Shown piece by piece: positions 25,323 through 33,931 of a DNA stretch of 63,297 bases. The translations under genes were made by a program, and so were the position numbers. Below the pieces are notes generated by a model. It was given only the letters and a program-made list of their open reading frames with translations. It was not told the origin of the DNA and made no database searches. The stretch lies in assembly GCA_002411175.1 (NCBI GenBank), contig DHRN01000039.1, forward strand, positions 1 through 63,297. Direction: 5' to 3'. Origin of the DNA: Anaerolineaceae bacterium UBA5311. Lineage in GTDB: Bacteria; Chloroflexota; Anaerolineae; Anaerolineales; Anaerolineaceae. Within the stretch, counting starts at the first letter, position 1. Every line of letters starts with the position of its first letter.

Positions 25323-25407
25323 CGGAGGAAGTGGGATTCGAACCCACGATAGGTTGCCCTATACCTGTTTTCAAGACAGGCGCCTTCGGCCGCTCGGCCA
25401 TCCCTCC
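25323..25407 (-). tRNA. tRNA-Ser (anticodon TGA)
   Basis: An 85-nt class II tRNA. Acceptor GGAGGGA pairs with TTCCTCC, the discriminator is G, the anticodon stem-loop CTGTCTTGAAAACAG presents TGA, a long variable arm follows, and the T-arm is GTGGGTTCGAATCCCAC. CCA is not encoded. It is first in a two-tRNA transcript. Confidence 0.96.
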
Positions 25408-25418
25408 GTAGAGCAGAT

Positions 25419-25427
25419 ATTCTAACA
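25419..25427 (-). promoter_or_regulatory. Extended -10 promoter of the tRNA-Ser pair
   Basis: TGT-TAGAAT on the minus strand ends 11 bases before the tRNA 5' end. It is the same extended -10 form as the promoter of the CAT tRNA at 16478. Confidence 0.55.
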
Positions 25428-25675
25428 TGAAAAGGGGATGGATTCAAGCAGAATTTGGTGAGATGTTTCAAGCTGGGTAGGCAAATTGTTCCTCCTTAGT
25501 TTCTCATTTTCCACAAAACTTGAATTCGATGAGGAAAAGAGTTGGTTTCAGGACACCGACGGCTCCTGGAACAGACTAAAAATGTAGCATGTCAATTTTC
25601 AGTAAGATGAAAACAGCCAGCAGGACGACTGCATCTTGCAGAAGGCAACACGGTCAGGATGCCGGTTCCGGTGAA

Positions 25676-25716
25676 GCAATCTTGTTGTAGGGGACGGCAT
25701 GGCAGCCGTCCCCTAC
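25676..25716. repeat. Repeat family B fragment forming a 12-bp hairpin
   Basis: It shares GGGACGGCATGGC with the copies at 1, 54270 and 58800, and GTAGGGGACGGC and GCCGTCCCCTAC (25687-25716) form a perfect 12-bp stem with a 6-nt loop. The rest of the gap 25408-25796 contains the tRNA promoter and no gene. It may act as a terminator for the FHA gene that ends nearby. Confidence 0.65.
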
Positions 25717-25796
25717 TCTATTAGTTGATTACGCAAAAATTTTGTTGTGAAGGCGACCTGCCAGCGAGATGTAGTAAGCACGAACAAACCACGCTG

Positions 25797-27623
25797 CTAA
25801 GATTCTTCGTTTTGTTGTGCGGATTGGGTGCGAGTGGAGGAATTAAAGCGGAAGAGCAAGCTGCCGAAATGGACCAGGTCGGCATGCTGTAAGCTTGTGC
25901 CGTGGGCGCTGACAGGTTTAAAATTGACATAGGTGCCGGACGTGGAGTTGAAATCTGTAATTCGGATGCGTCCATCGGGAAAAAAATGGATTTCCGCGTG
26001 CAGTGGTTCCAGCATGGCATCATCCAACACCAGGTTAGCCAGCGAGGGGTCACGACCGATCAGGGTGATCTCCTTGATGAGCGGGTATGGCTTTTCGGCT
26101 GACGGGGTTTGATCGGGGTCGAGTTTCATCAGGCTGCCGTAACTCCTGACAGCTGTATATGACAGGCTCGGCAAAGCTTCTTCCGAATTTTCTTCAGCCT
26201 TGGCTGGGACTGCCTGGTCGGATTTGGGGGGCTTTTTGCGCGGTCTGATTATAAAAATCAAGGCAACCAAACCTGATAACAGGAGCAAACCCATCCAAAG
26301 CAAGGGATTGGTTAACCAGCCATCAGATAAGGCATTTTCAGGTTTGAATACATTGAGACCAATCGTGTGGATGGGAGTTCTGCCCTGTAAACCCAAGTCA
26401 TCATTCACGCGAACTTCAAGACGCAGCTTTTCTTCTTGCGTGTAGTCATTCAGATCGATTACAAAACTACCATAAGGAGGCGATTGATTGGTCTGCACCC
26501 GGTCTCCATTTACAAAAAGGGTTGAACTGATAATCGACCGCGGGTAGCCATCCGGAAACTCGATTAATACTTCGACAGGAAGCGCTGGCGGGGTAACTGA
26601 GTCGTTTTCGTCCTGGAGCAGATCAAGAGATTCAGGTGGATTGACAAAACTGAGCCGGGTTGGCTCAACTGTCAATTCGAGCTGGGCTGGGGCAGAACGT
26701 AATACCCTATCGGTCGCCAGGGCGAGCTCAACGGCGAGATCAAAACTGCCACTTTCGCGGATTTCAGATTGATAGGTGACAACGAAGTTTTCACCTTTGC
26801 CTTCAAGATAAACGTTTGGATCGGGCACCGCCTCAACCCCCGTGAAAGCAGCAAGCGTTCCACCAGTGGCGAGTAAGGCTTCCTGCATGTTGGTCTCATA
26901 AGAACTGCCAAGCATAGAGGGGGACATGACAATCCAGGTGTGCATCGACACGTTAATTGCGGCTGCCCGATCTACCAGGCTGAAAAAATCGGGCAGGAGG
27001 GTGGGATGAAGGTAAGGAGTAATGTAAACCAATACCGTATCGAGAGAGCTGGTGGAGGTTTCGAGCGCACTGATTGCCTCCTCAAGGCTATCGAGTGAGG
27101 AAACCAGATTGTTCCCATCTATTGAGTAAGCATCAATTGCATTAACCCAGGCATCGTATCCGGGAATTTCGATTTGAGCGATATCCGGGTTGATGTGAAG
27201 GCTGTAAAGGTTCACATCAGGATTTTCGAGATCAGGACCGATCGATTTTATTGCCTTAATCATGTCGTCATAGTACTGCAGCCCATTTGGCCAATGCAGC
27301 CTGAGTGAGCTCTCGGGGTTAATGACCAGGGAAAAATGCACGCCCTTGTAACTTCTTTCAACCATATCTGGTTGGATGAGCTGCCCGTCTTCAAAGATGG
27401 TAACGCTGTCTGTTGTTGGGTGGATACTGCCTGTAAGGTTTTTGCCAGAGAACCCGATAGTGATATCGGGGAAGTTTCGGCTGTCAATTTCGGTAATCAG
27501 GACCGTGGGCTCAGGTGGCTGGGCAAAAACCGAATTTGGCACCAGCAAAAGTAACAAAATCAGGATGCAAACAATAGCCCCAATCCCCTTCTTCGTTATT
27601 GCAGGTCGATACTCTTTAAACAT
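25797..27623 (-). CDS. Membrane protein with extracytoplasmic domain and C-terminal cytoplasmic FHA domain
   Basis: A 608-residue protein. It starts with a signal/anchor helix (IVCILILLLLLVP), then has a roughly 400-residue outer part with a possible von Willebrand A-like fold (HFSLVINPESSLRL, LDTVLVYITPYLHP), and then one membrane helix (LLWMGLLLLSGLVALIFII) at about 450-470. The cytoplasmic end holds an FHA domain (ITLIGRDPS, LHAEIHFF, TSGTYVNF). In FHA domains a serine usually lies three residues before the HA histidine; here it is E, so phosphothreonine binding is doubtful. It may transmit an outside signal or scaffold an envelope complex. It follows a HAD gene by 59 bp. Start at ATG 27623; a TTG precedes it. 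Confidence 0.75.
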   Translation of the reverse strand: MFKEYRPAITKKGIGAIVCILILLLLLVPNSVFAQPPEPTVLITEIDSRNFPDITIGFSGKNLTGSIHPTTDSVTIFEDGQLIQPDMVERSYKGVHFSLVINPESSLRLHWPNGLQYYDDMIKAIKSIGPDLENPDVNLYSLHINPDIAQIEIPGYDAWVNAIDAYSIDGNNLVSSLDSLEEAISALETSTSSLDTVLVYITPYLHPTLLPDFFSLVDRAAAINVSMHTWIVMSPSMLGSSYETNMQEALLATGGTLAAFTGVEAVPDPNVYLEGKGENFVVTYQSEIRESGSFDLAVELALATDRVLRSAPAQLELTVEPTRLSFVNPPESLDLLQDENDSVTPPALPVEVLIEFPDGYPRSIISSTLFVNGDRVQTNQSPPYGSFVIDLNDYTQEEKLRLEVRVNDDLGLQGRTPIHTIGLNVFKPENALSDGWLTNPLLWMGLLLLSGLVALIFIIRPRKKPPKSDQAVPAKAEENSEEALPSLSYTAVRSYGSLMKLDPDQTPSAEKPYPLIKEITLIGRDPSLANLVLDDAMLEPLHAEIHFFPDGRIRITDFNSTSGTYVNFKPVSAHGTSLQHADLVHFGSLLFRFNSSTRTQSAQQNEES

Positions 27624-27682
27624 CAATATTTCTGAACATCCAGGTAATCAGTTAATTAGTATTCAATTTTACGTGAAAAATG

Positions 27683-28510
27683 TCAATCGATCAGACCAAT
27701 ATGCTTAAAAGCTTTCCACAAGCCATCATCTGTGACATGGTCGGTGATGTGATCGGCAACGGCTTTGAGCCGGGGGTCGGCATTACCCATGGCAACTCCG
27801 ACGCCGGAGGTAGCAACCATTTCGATATCATTGTCCGCATCACCAAAGCTATAAGCATCTTCCAACGGCTTTCCAAGGTGCTGCATAACAAACTCGACTG
27901 CCTTACCCTTGCTGGTTCCATCCTGGAAGATATCGGCGAAACCTTTCTTCCGGGAGGTCATATTCCATAAGCCCATGGTCAGATCAGGTTTGATTACCTC
28001 CCAGAGCTGATCAACATCGATATTATCAGTGAGAACCACACAGATTTTGTTGACATCCACCTGCCAATTGGTATTGTCAAAAGTTGTGCTGGGGAACACC
28101 CGGGTGGTCCAATCACGTGCCTCTTCCACGCTTAAGTCCAATAAACTGGCGAGGGAGGTCAGGTAATTGTGATTGGCATAAAGGGTATGATTGTTTTCTG
28201 CAAAAAAGCCGCCCTCAATTGCTTCAAGGTGGTTGATCACCTTCATAACCATCTCCTCTGACATGGGGCGGTGGAACAATTTCTGTCCGTCTTCCTCGAT
28301 GTAAATCCCGTTTCCTCCGATGAACCCATCGAATTCAAGGTCCCAGATTGCTTGATAAACCTGGCAGCGGCTGCGCCCGGTGTTGATATATAGCTTGTGT
28401 CCTCTCGCTTTTGCTTTCTGAATTGCCTCAACGGCGGACTCCGGAACTTTTAGGGAACGATCTATCAGCGTCCCGTCAATATCCAGAAAAATTACTTTAT
28501 CTGTTAACAT
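27683..28510 (-). CDS. Cof-type HAD-superfamily hydrolase
   Basis: A 275-residue HAD IIB (Cof) phosphatase. Motif I is IFLDIDGTLIDRS, motif II the INTGRS threonine, motif III the SKGKAVEFVMQHL lysine, and motif IV FGDADNDIEMV. Members dephosphorylate sugar phosphates, FMN, HMP-PP or similar; the substrate cannot be read from sequence. It has the C2B cap region between motifs II and III (about residues 85-190). The gene lies in a leftward string gpmA-GNAT-HAD-FHA with gaps of 25-60 bp, suggesting co-transcription. Confidence 0.9.
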   Translation of the reverse strand: MLTDKVIFLDIDGTLIDRSLKVPESAVEAIQKAKARGHKLYINTGRSRCQVYQAIWDLEFDGFIGGNGIYIEEDGQKLFHRPMSEEMVMKVINHLEAIEGGFFAENNHTLYANHNYLTSLASLLDLSVEEARDWTTRVFPSTTFDNTNWQVDVNKICVVLTDNIDVDQLWEVIKPDLTMGLWNMTSRKKGFADIFQDGTSKGKAVEFVMQHLGKPLEDAYSFGDADNDIEMVATSGVGVAMGNADPRLKAVADHITDHVTDDGLWKAFKHIGLID

Positions 28511-28543
28511 TTTTCACCATTGCCGGCATCTGCCGGTTATTTA

Positions 28544-28852
28544 TTATTGCTGGTCCTCTTTGGCGACGTAAATATCAGAATATTCCCCTGTCGTCGAAAG
28601 TACACGTTCAGCATATGGGCAGAAAGCCCCTAATTTTACACCAGCTTCGCGCGCTTCTGCGACGACTCGTGCCACCAGTTCCCGGGCAATTCCAGCACCG
28701 CGATAATCGGGATTGACTTCAGTGTGATCAACAATCCAAAGCTCGCCTTCACTGTGATATTTAATTTCACCAACCTTTTCGTCGGACTCGTTTTTCGCCA
28801 GGATCTGTTCATGCTCCGGGTCGGAATGATAGGTAATATTATATTCAGGCAT
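28544..28852 (-). CDS. GNAT-like acetyltransferase domain protein (NATD1/YidJ type)
   Basis: A 102-residue mini-GNAT. The acetyl-CoA loop appears as VNPDYRGAGIARELV, and the short family's CPYAERVL motif follows, with a cysteine and tyrosine conserved in this subgroup. The substrate is unknown; the small size argues for a general acyl-transfer or acyl-binding role. TAGGAG lies seven bases before the ATG. It is second in the gpmA string. Confidence 0.85.
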   Translation of the reverse strand: MPEYNITYHSDPEHEQILAKNESDEKVGEIKYHSEGELWIVDHTEVNPDYRGAGIARELVARVVAEAREAGVKLGAFCPYAERVLSTTGEYSDIYVAKEDQQ

Positions 28853-28877
28853 ATCGTCTCCTACTAATTAACAGAGG

Positions 28878-29627
28878 CTATTTTGCCTTGCCCTGGTTGG
28901 CTACGGCTTGCATCTGGGCTTTAATCGCTTCCGGGTCTCCGAGGTAGCATTTGTTTATCACGTTGAAATCGTGATCAAATTCGTAAACCAGCGGGACGCC
29001 GGTGGGTATATTTACGCCAACAATTTCTTCTTCGCTGAGCTGATCGAAGGTTTTTACCATGGCACGCAACGAGTTGCCATGCGCAACGACCACAACGCGT
29101 TTACCAGCCAGCATATCGGGCTTGATCACTTCTTCGAAATATGGCATGGTACGTTCGACGGTTATGGCAAGGCTTTCGGTGAGCGGAAGAACGGATTTGT
29201 CTTCGGTCTCACGGTATTGGGCTTGAACGCGTGGGCTGCGTTCGTCATTCTCATCAAGTTCGGGTGGCGGGGTGGCGTAGGAGCGGCGCCAGATAAGCAC
29301 CTGTTCTTCGCCGTATTTGGCGGCTGTTTCGGCTTTGTTGAGCCCCTGCAGTGCGCCGTAATGCCGTTCGTTGAGCTTCCACGATTTGACCACGGGCAGC
29401 CAGGAGCGATCCATCTCGTCGAGGACGATATCCAGCGTATGGATGGCTCGCTTGAGATAGGAGGTGTAACAGATATCGAAGTCGTAACCCTGTTCCTTAA
29501 GCAGCTTACCGCCGTTGGCGGCTTCTTCGCGCCCTTGGTCGGTCAGCTCCACATCGGTCCAGCCGGTAAAGAGGTTGAGCTTGTTCCATTCACTTTCGCC
29601 GTGCCTGATCAAAACTAATTTCATCAT
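28878..29627 (-). CDS. gpmA: 2,3-bisphosphoglycerate-dependent phosphoglycerate mutase
   Basis: A 249-residue glycolytic mutase interconverting 3- and 2-phosphoglycerate. The phosphohistidine motif is LIRHGESEWNKLNLFTGW, ERHYGALQGLNK carries the catalytic arginine/histidine/tyrosine group, and the second histidine is in VVAHGNSLRAM. Full length for dPGM. AGGAGC serves as ribosome-binding site; two ATGs are adjacent (29627 and 29624). It heads a short leftward operon. An AT-rich gap of 100 bp separates it from the DUF262 gene. Confidence 0.96.
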   Translation of the reverse strand: MMKLVLIRHGESEWNKLNLFTGWTDVELTDQGREEAANGGKLLKEQGYDFDICYTSYLKRAIHTLDIVLDEMDRSWLPVVKSWKLNERHYGALQGLNKAETAAKYGEEQVLIWRRSYATPPPELDENDERSPRVQAQYRETEDKSVLPLTESLAITVERTMPYFEEVIKPDMLAGKRVVVVAHGNSLRAMVKTFDQLSEEEIVGVNIPTGVPLVYEFDHDFNVINKCYLGDPEAIKAQMQAVANQGKAK

Positions 29628-29729
29628 TTTTATGCTCCTGTTTTTTTAATTACTTAAAATTATAAATAATTAAAGACCACTTATGATAAACCGAATTACG
29701 ATTTTCTTGCAATCTATCCTATTCATTGA

Positions 29730-31475
29730 CTAAGCAGATTCAAGCAATAAGTTTTCTGATTCAAGATAACAGATAAACTTATCAATGATTTGTTTGTTTC
29801 TTTCTAAAAGGTCTTCTTCTTGAAAATCATCTTTCTGTGTTAAGTAATCATATTCAGCAATGATACTCTTTTGATGCACCTTACCGTTAGCATCAGTATA
29901 ACCGAGATAATATCTTTTTTTGTCAGAAAACCTATAATCAGACGCACGGATATTGATTGACTTTTCTAATAAGATTTTATTCCCGAGCTCTTCTAATTTG
30001 TCTTGGTTACTCAGTTTTATTTCCTTATTGTGACGTTCTTTGGCATAAATATGTTCAATGTCAAAACCAGTACCATTACTTGGACGTAATTGCTCTTCAA
30101 ACGTAAATGCATACCAAGTAATAATGGAACGAGTCACAGTCCTATTGTTGGTGAACTTATAATTTAAAATTACATTATTGAGATGCTCTCGATCAAACTT
30201 AAATTCCGAAAAATCAATTGCTTGGTTATTTTGCACTTTTATCATTTCTGCATAAATGGGTGTGCGAAGGGCGTTAACACCAGGATTTGTTAGGGCATAG
30301 GCATAAATAAAAGCAGTAGTTTTTGATAAGAAAGCGTCGAAATCTGCATCGTCTAAATTCTCGTCTTCATCTTTATTAACCATAAAATACACAGATGTGA
30401 AATATTCCCACATACCATTAGGAGCATACTTTAGGACGAATAATTTTTTCAGAACACTTTCAGAAAACTTGGTAACATCCTGATCATAAACAGCTCCCCA
30501 AAAATCAATAAGACTTAATAAATTTGGAATGGTGTTATCTCTTAATAATCGACTGTACTTATTGGCTCCAAAAAATTTCCGGAGAGCCTCGGTTGTTGAC
30601 GATCTGTTCCCTTCTGAAGACCGAATGTAATACATATACTTGGTAAATAATTCATCCATAGGAGTTCCAAAAATAGGATTGAATATCCGTTCCGACTTAA
30701 CTGACAATTCCTTCCAATCATCAATGAATTCGGATTTAGCTCCTTTTTTCTCATAATACTTGTAAAATTGGGCTTTGAAGATATCTGCATCTGCCAAAGG
30801 CATTCCTCTATCATTTAAGGTGGAGAATATCCGTAAAGCTGTATCCTGTGAGTCCGCTTCAATAGGCAAGAGAATACAATTATTTAATATTCTTGCTGGA
30901 AAGTAAGGTAGATATGAAGCATAATTGTCAATAAATAAATCAATGTTCTTTTGGAAAAAATGATAGTTCTTGGCGTACCTGCTATTCATTTTATTTTCAG
31001 AATTTCCTGTTTTTAGTATCGATAAGAATTCCTCTTTATCATCGTCTGTTGCGACTTCAGAATCGATCTTTAGATGCTCATTATCTGCATTCCCAAATTC
31101 ATTTGTTTGCCAGATGCATTGAGATATTATGTTTCGTGTGTCGATGGAGGGCTTATCTTGCATGCGCTCGAATCTATCGTAAAAAGCCCTCAGTAGGAGT
31201 AATATTGTCGTTAAACGTTGTTGCCCATCTATGACTTCCAATTGTCTATTTGCGTTCTTATACGTTACTATAGCACCAAGAAAGTATTCGTCATTGGTGT
31301 TAAAAGCGTCTTTATTTCCATCAGGGAACGCAAATGTAAAAATGTCGTCCCAAAGGGTCTGGCATTCTTCCTCTTCCCAACCATAAGGTCTTTGATAATC
31401 CGGGATAAGGAAATTTGCCGATTTATCCGTAAATAGATCTTTTATTGTTTTTTGATCAACACTTAACTTGCTCAC
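29730..31475 (-). CDS. DUF262/DUF1524 (GmrSD-type) protein, probable anti-phage nuclease
   Basis: A 581-residue single-chain protein. The N-terminal DUF262 part has IPDYQRPYGWE near residue 24 and DGQQRLTTI near residue 79, the ParB-like NTPase motifs. The C-terminal DUF1524 part has an HNH-type FDIEHIYAKERHN and NKILLEKSIN. This is the layout of GmrSD type IV restriction enzymes and relatives (SspE, BrxU), which cleave modified phage DNA. The gene is visibly AT-rich compared with both neighbours (many AAA, AAT, TTA codons), so it was probably acquired. It starts with GTG, with AAAGG upstream. No methylase or partner gene lies next to it, so it may be a standalone defence gene behind guaA. 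Confidence 0.85.
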   Translation of the reverse strand: MSKLSVDQKTIKDLFTDKSANFLIPDYQRPYGWEEEECQTLWDDIFTFAFPDGNKDAFNTNDEYFLGAIVTYKNANRQLEVIDGQQRLTTILLLLRAFYDRFERMQDKPSIDTRNIISQCIWQTNEFGNADNEHLKIDSEVATDDDKEEFLSILKTGNSENKMNSRYAKNYHFFQKNIDLFIDNYASYLPYFPARILNNCILLPIEADSQDTALRIFSTLNDRGMPLADADIFKAQFYKYYEKKGAKSEFIDDWKELSVKSERIFNPIFGTPMDELFTKYMYYIRSSEGNRSSTTEALRKFFGANKYSRLLRDNTIPNLLSLIDFWGAVYDQDVTKFSESVLKKLFVLKYAPNGMWEYFTSVYFMVNKDEDENLDDADFDAFLSKTTAFIYAYALTNPGVNALRTPIYAEMIKVQNNQAIDFSEFKFDREHLNNVILNYKFTNNRTVTRSIITWYAFTFEEQLRPSNGTGFDIEHIYAKERHNKEIKLSNQDKLEELGNKILLEKSINIRASDYRFSDKKRYYLGYTDANGKVHQKSIIAEYDYLTQKDDFQEEDLLERNKQIIDKFICYLESENLLLESA

Positions 31476-31544
31476 AATTTATAAACCTTTCAATTTATCT
31501 CTAACAATTCCAGCCCCGCTTTGTCTAAAAGCTGTAAATTCTAT

Positions 31545-33107
31545 CTATTCCCATTCAATCGTTGCCGGGGGTTTGGAGCTAATATCGTAGACCACGCGGT
31601 TGACGCCTGCGACCTCGTTAACAATGCGGTTGCTGACGCTTGCCAGCAGGTCCTGGGGCAGGCGAGCCCAGTCGGCGGTCATAAAATCGACCGAGGTAAC
31701 CGCGCGCAATACAATCGTCTCGGCATAGGTGCGCTGGTCGCCCATGACGCCAACGCTTTTGACCGGGATCAGGGCAGCAAAAGCCTGCGAGCTGCCCTGC
31801 AGGTGTCCGTTTTCGTCTTCGCGGATGTGCAGCAGGTCAGCGTTTTTGAGCTCTTCCATGAAAATCGCGTCGGCATGCCGCACAGTTGCCACCCGTTCGG
31901 GGGTTACTTCGCCCAGGCAGCGCACTGCCAAACCCGGACCCGGGAAAGGCTGGCGCCAAACCAACTCAGGCGGAAGATCCAACTCGAGCCCGACGGCGCG
32001 CACTTCGTCTTTGAAGAGCAGACGCAAAGGCTCAACCAGTTTGAAGCGCATGTCTTCCGGTAAACCGGCAACGTTGTGGTGGGTTTTGATGCGGTGGGCT
32101 TCGCTGATGCCGATACCTTTCGATTCGATCACGTCCGGGTAGATTGTGCCTTGCGCCAGAAATTCGAACTCACCGGCTGTTTGCACGGCGCGTTCAAATT
32201 CGCGGACGAACATCTCGCCGATGAATTTGCGCTTTTCTTCCGGGTCGGTGATGCCTTTAAGCCGGGCGAAGTAGCGAGCTGAGGCATCGACCATAACCAG
32301 GCGATCGCCGAGTATGGGGCGAAAAGTGGCTTCGATTTGTTCGGCTTCGCCCTGGCGCATCAGCCCGGTGTCGATGAAAACCGCTGTGACGCGATCACCA
32401 ATAGCGCGCTGTACGAGGGCGGTGGTGATGGCAGAGTCGACACCACCCGAGAGGGCTGAAAGTACACGCCCATTGCCGACCTGCTGGCGGATTTGCTGGA
32501 TGCTCTCGTCGATGATGTTTTTTGAAGTCCAGGCAGGTTTACACCGGCAGATTTTAAGTACGAAATTTTCGAGGATCTCCTGACCATACTGGGTGTGATG
32601 GGTTTCGGGGTGGAACTGGAGACCAAAGCGCAGTTGATCGTAATTTGCCATGGCGGCATAAGGGGTGCTGGAGGTATGGGCAATACCGATGTAGCCATCA
32701 GGGAGTTGGGAAACATGATCGCCGTGCGACATCCATACTTTTTGCTTGCCGGGGTGAAGCAGCGGGTTTTCACCGGGTGCTTCCAGGATGGCGAGCCCAT
32801 ATTCATGGTCGTTGCTTCGGTCTACCTTGCCCCCTGACTGATGGGAGAGCGCCTGCATGCCGTAACAAATGCCGAGGATCGGCAGATCGCTTTTGAGAAT
32901 ATATTCCTGGATGAAGGGCGCGTTTTCGGCATAGATGGACTGCGGTCCTCCGGAGAGGATGATTCCCCTGGTTTCGGGGGTGATCGCCTCAGCATGGCTG
33001 GCTGTCCAGGGGAGCAACTCACAATAAACGTGCATATCACGAATACGCCTGCCGATTAACTGGGTGTATTGAGATCCGAAGTCGATAATTACTATGCGGT
33101 CGCTCAT
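31545..33107 (-). CDS. guaA: GMP synthase (glutamine-hydrolysing)
   Basis: A 520-residue enzyme making GMP from XMP, ATP and glutamine. The class I glutaminase half has the nucleophile C81 in LGICYGMQAL and FHPETHHT for the histidine/glutamate pair. The ATP-pyrophosphatase loop is ALSGGVDSAITTA, and the dimerisation domain ends in the usual TIEWE. All motifs are intact. The ATG is preceded by AGGAAGG. It lies 18 bp behind xpt, so purine salvage and GMP synthesis are co-expressed. Confidence 0.97.
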   Translation of the reverse strand: MSDRIVIIDFGSQYTQLIGRRIRDMHVYCELLPWTASHAEAITPETRGIILSGGPQSIYAENAPFIQEYILKSDLPILGICYGMQALSHQSGGKVDRSNDHEYGLAILEAPGENPLLHPGKQKVWMSHGDHVSQLPDGYIGIAHTSSTPYAAMANYDQLRFGLQFHPETHHTQYGQEILENFVLKICRCKPAWTSKNIIDESIQQIRQQVGNGRVLSALSGGVDSAITTALVQRAIGDRVTAVFIDTGLMRQGEAEQIEATFRPILGDRLVMVDASARYFARLKGITDPEEKRKFIGEMFVREFERAVQTAGEFEFLAQGTIYPDVIESKGIGISEAHRIKTHHNVAGLPEDMRFKLVEPLRLLFKDEVRAVGLELDLPPELVWRQPFPGPGLAVRCLGEVTPERVATVRHADAIFMEELKNADLLHIREDENGHLQGSSQAFAALIPVKSVGVMGDQRTYAETIVLRAVTSVDFMTADWARLPQDLLASVSNRIVNEVAGVNRVVYDISSKPPATIEWE

Positions 33108-33125
33108 GATACCTTCCTGTTGGGG

Positions 33126-33710
33126 TTAGGCTGCGAATTCGTCGGTGAACTCGATTTTTCCATCTTCCATCGAAGAAATCGAGACGAGAGCATGGATGGG
33201 GATACCGAGCGGAGACAAAAGCGTTCTTCCGCCCTCAAAGGTTTTTTCGACAAGTGTGCCGATGCCAACCACTTCGGCGCCGGCAACCTCGGCGAGGCGC
33301 ACGAGCCCGGCGATCGTCGCACCGGAGGCGAGAAAGTCGTCGATGATCAGGATTTTTTCATCTTTGCCCAAATATTCGGGGGAGACGATCAGTTCGGTGC
33401 TGCGACCCTTGGTGTGGGATGGGGCAACGGTGATGTAAACTTCGCTGGGCATGGTGACTGGTTTGGTTTTGCGGGCGTAAACGACGGGAAGGTTGAGGTA
33501 CTTGCCTGCCATCAAAGCAGGAGCTATGCCCGAGATTTCGGCAGTGAGGATTTTTCCAGCAGGGGTGTTCGCGAAAAGTCGGGCAAATTCTTTGCCGGCT
33601 TCATCCATAAGGGTAGGGTCTACCTGGTGATTGATGAACCTGTCGACCTTAAGAATGCCGTTGCCGAGGTTTTTTCCGTCGGTCAGTATGCGTTGTTTTA
33701 GTAATTCCAA
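33126..33710 (-). CDS. xpt: Xanthine phosphoribosyltransferase
   Basis: A 194-residue purine salvage enzyme converting xanthine and PRPP to XMP. It is the same length and layout as the Bacillus Xpt: ILKVDRFINHQVDP near the N terminus, the SGIAPALMAG loop, and the PRPP motif ILIIDDFLASGAT. XMP is the substrate of the next gene, guaA. The start is a TTG with AAAGGAG seven bases upstream; no ATG fits the family N terminus. The leader is about 95 nt long, but I see no purine-riboswitch core in it. Confidence 0.95.
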   Translation of the reverse strand: MELLKQRILTDGKNLGNGILKVDRFINHQVDPTLMDEAGKEFARLFANTPAGKILTAEISGIAPALMAGKYLNLPVVYARKTKPVTMPSEVYITVAPSHTKGRSTELIVSPEYLGKDEKILIIDDFLASGATIAGLVRLAEVAGAEVVGIGTLVEKTFEGGRTLLSPLGIPIHALVSISSMEDGKIEFTDEFAA

Positions 33711-33811
33711 GATTAAGCTCCTTTGTTAGGGTTATGGACACAGCGAGGGATAAAATATGCGTTGATATAAGTTCTGACAGCTGCAATGACAAGGGCGGGC
33801 AACATGGGCAT

Positions 33812-33820
33812 ATTATAACA
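33812..33820 (-). promoter_or_regulatory. Extended -10 promoter of xpt-guaA
   Basis: TGT-TATAAT on the minus strand gives a perfect extended -10 and predicts a 5' leader of about 95 nt before the TTG. A short TGACA-N7-TGACA direct repeat (about 33777-33790) is in the leader. The rest of the 33711-33931 gap shows no gene. Confidence 0.55.
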
Positions 33821-33931
33821 AGGTTCCCGGGTAAATCTGCGGGAATTCGAAATCGTTATAACAAAAACAGTCTCGATCCGGAGACCTTCGTGAACAGCGG
33901 GGAACCAGTTGGAAGACCTTTGCCAACTTTC

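Noticed and set aside
24776..25471. 231-residue minus-strand ORF spanning the tRNA genes and the GntR start
   Set aside because: It runs through both tRNA-Ser genes, the promoter and the operator, so it cannot be a real protein gene.
33711..33812. Purine riboswitch in the xpt leader
   Set aside because: The leader is long enough, but I could not find the conserved core (for example the paired loops with ATA/TNCC and CCG elements) or an anti-terminator pair.
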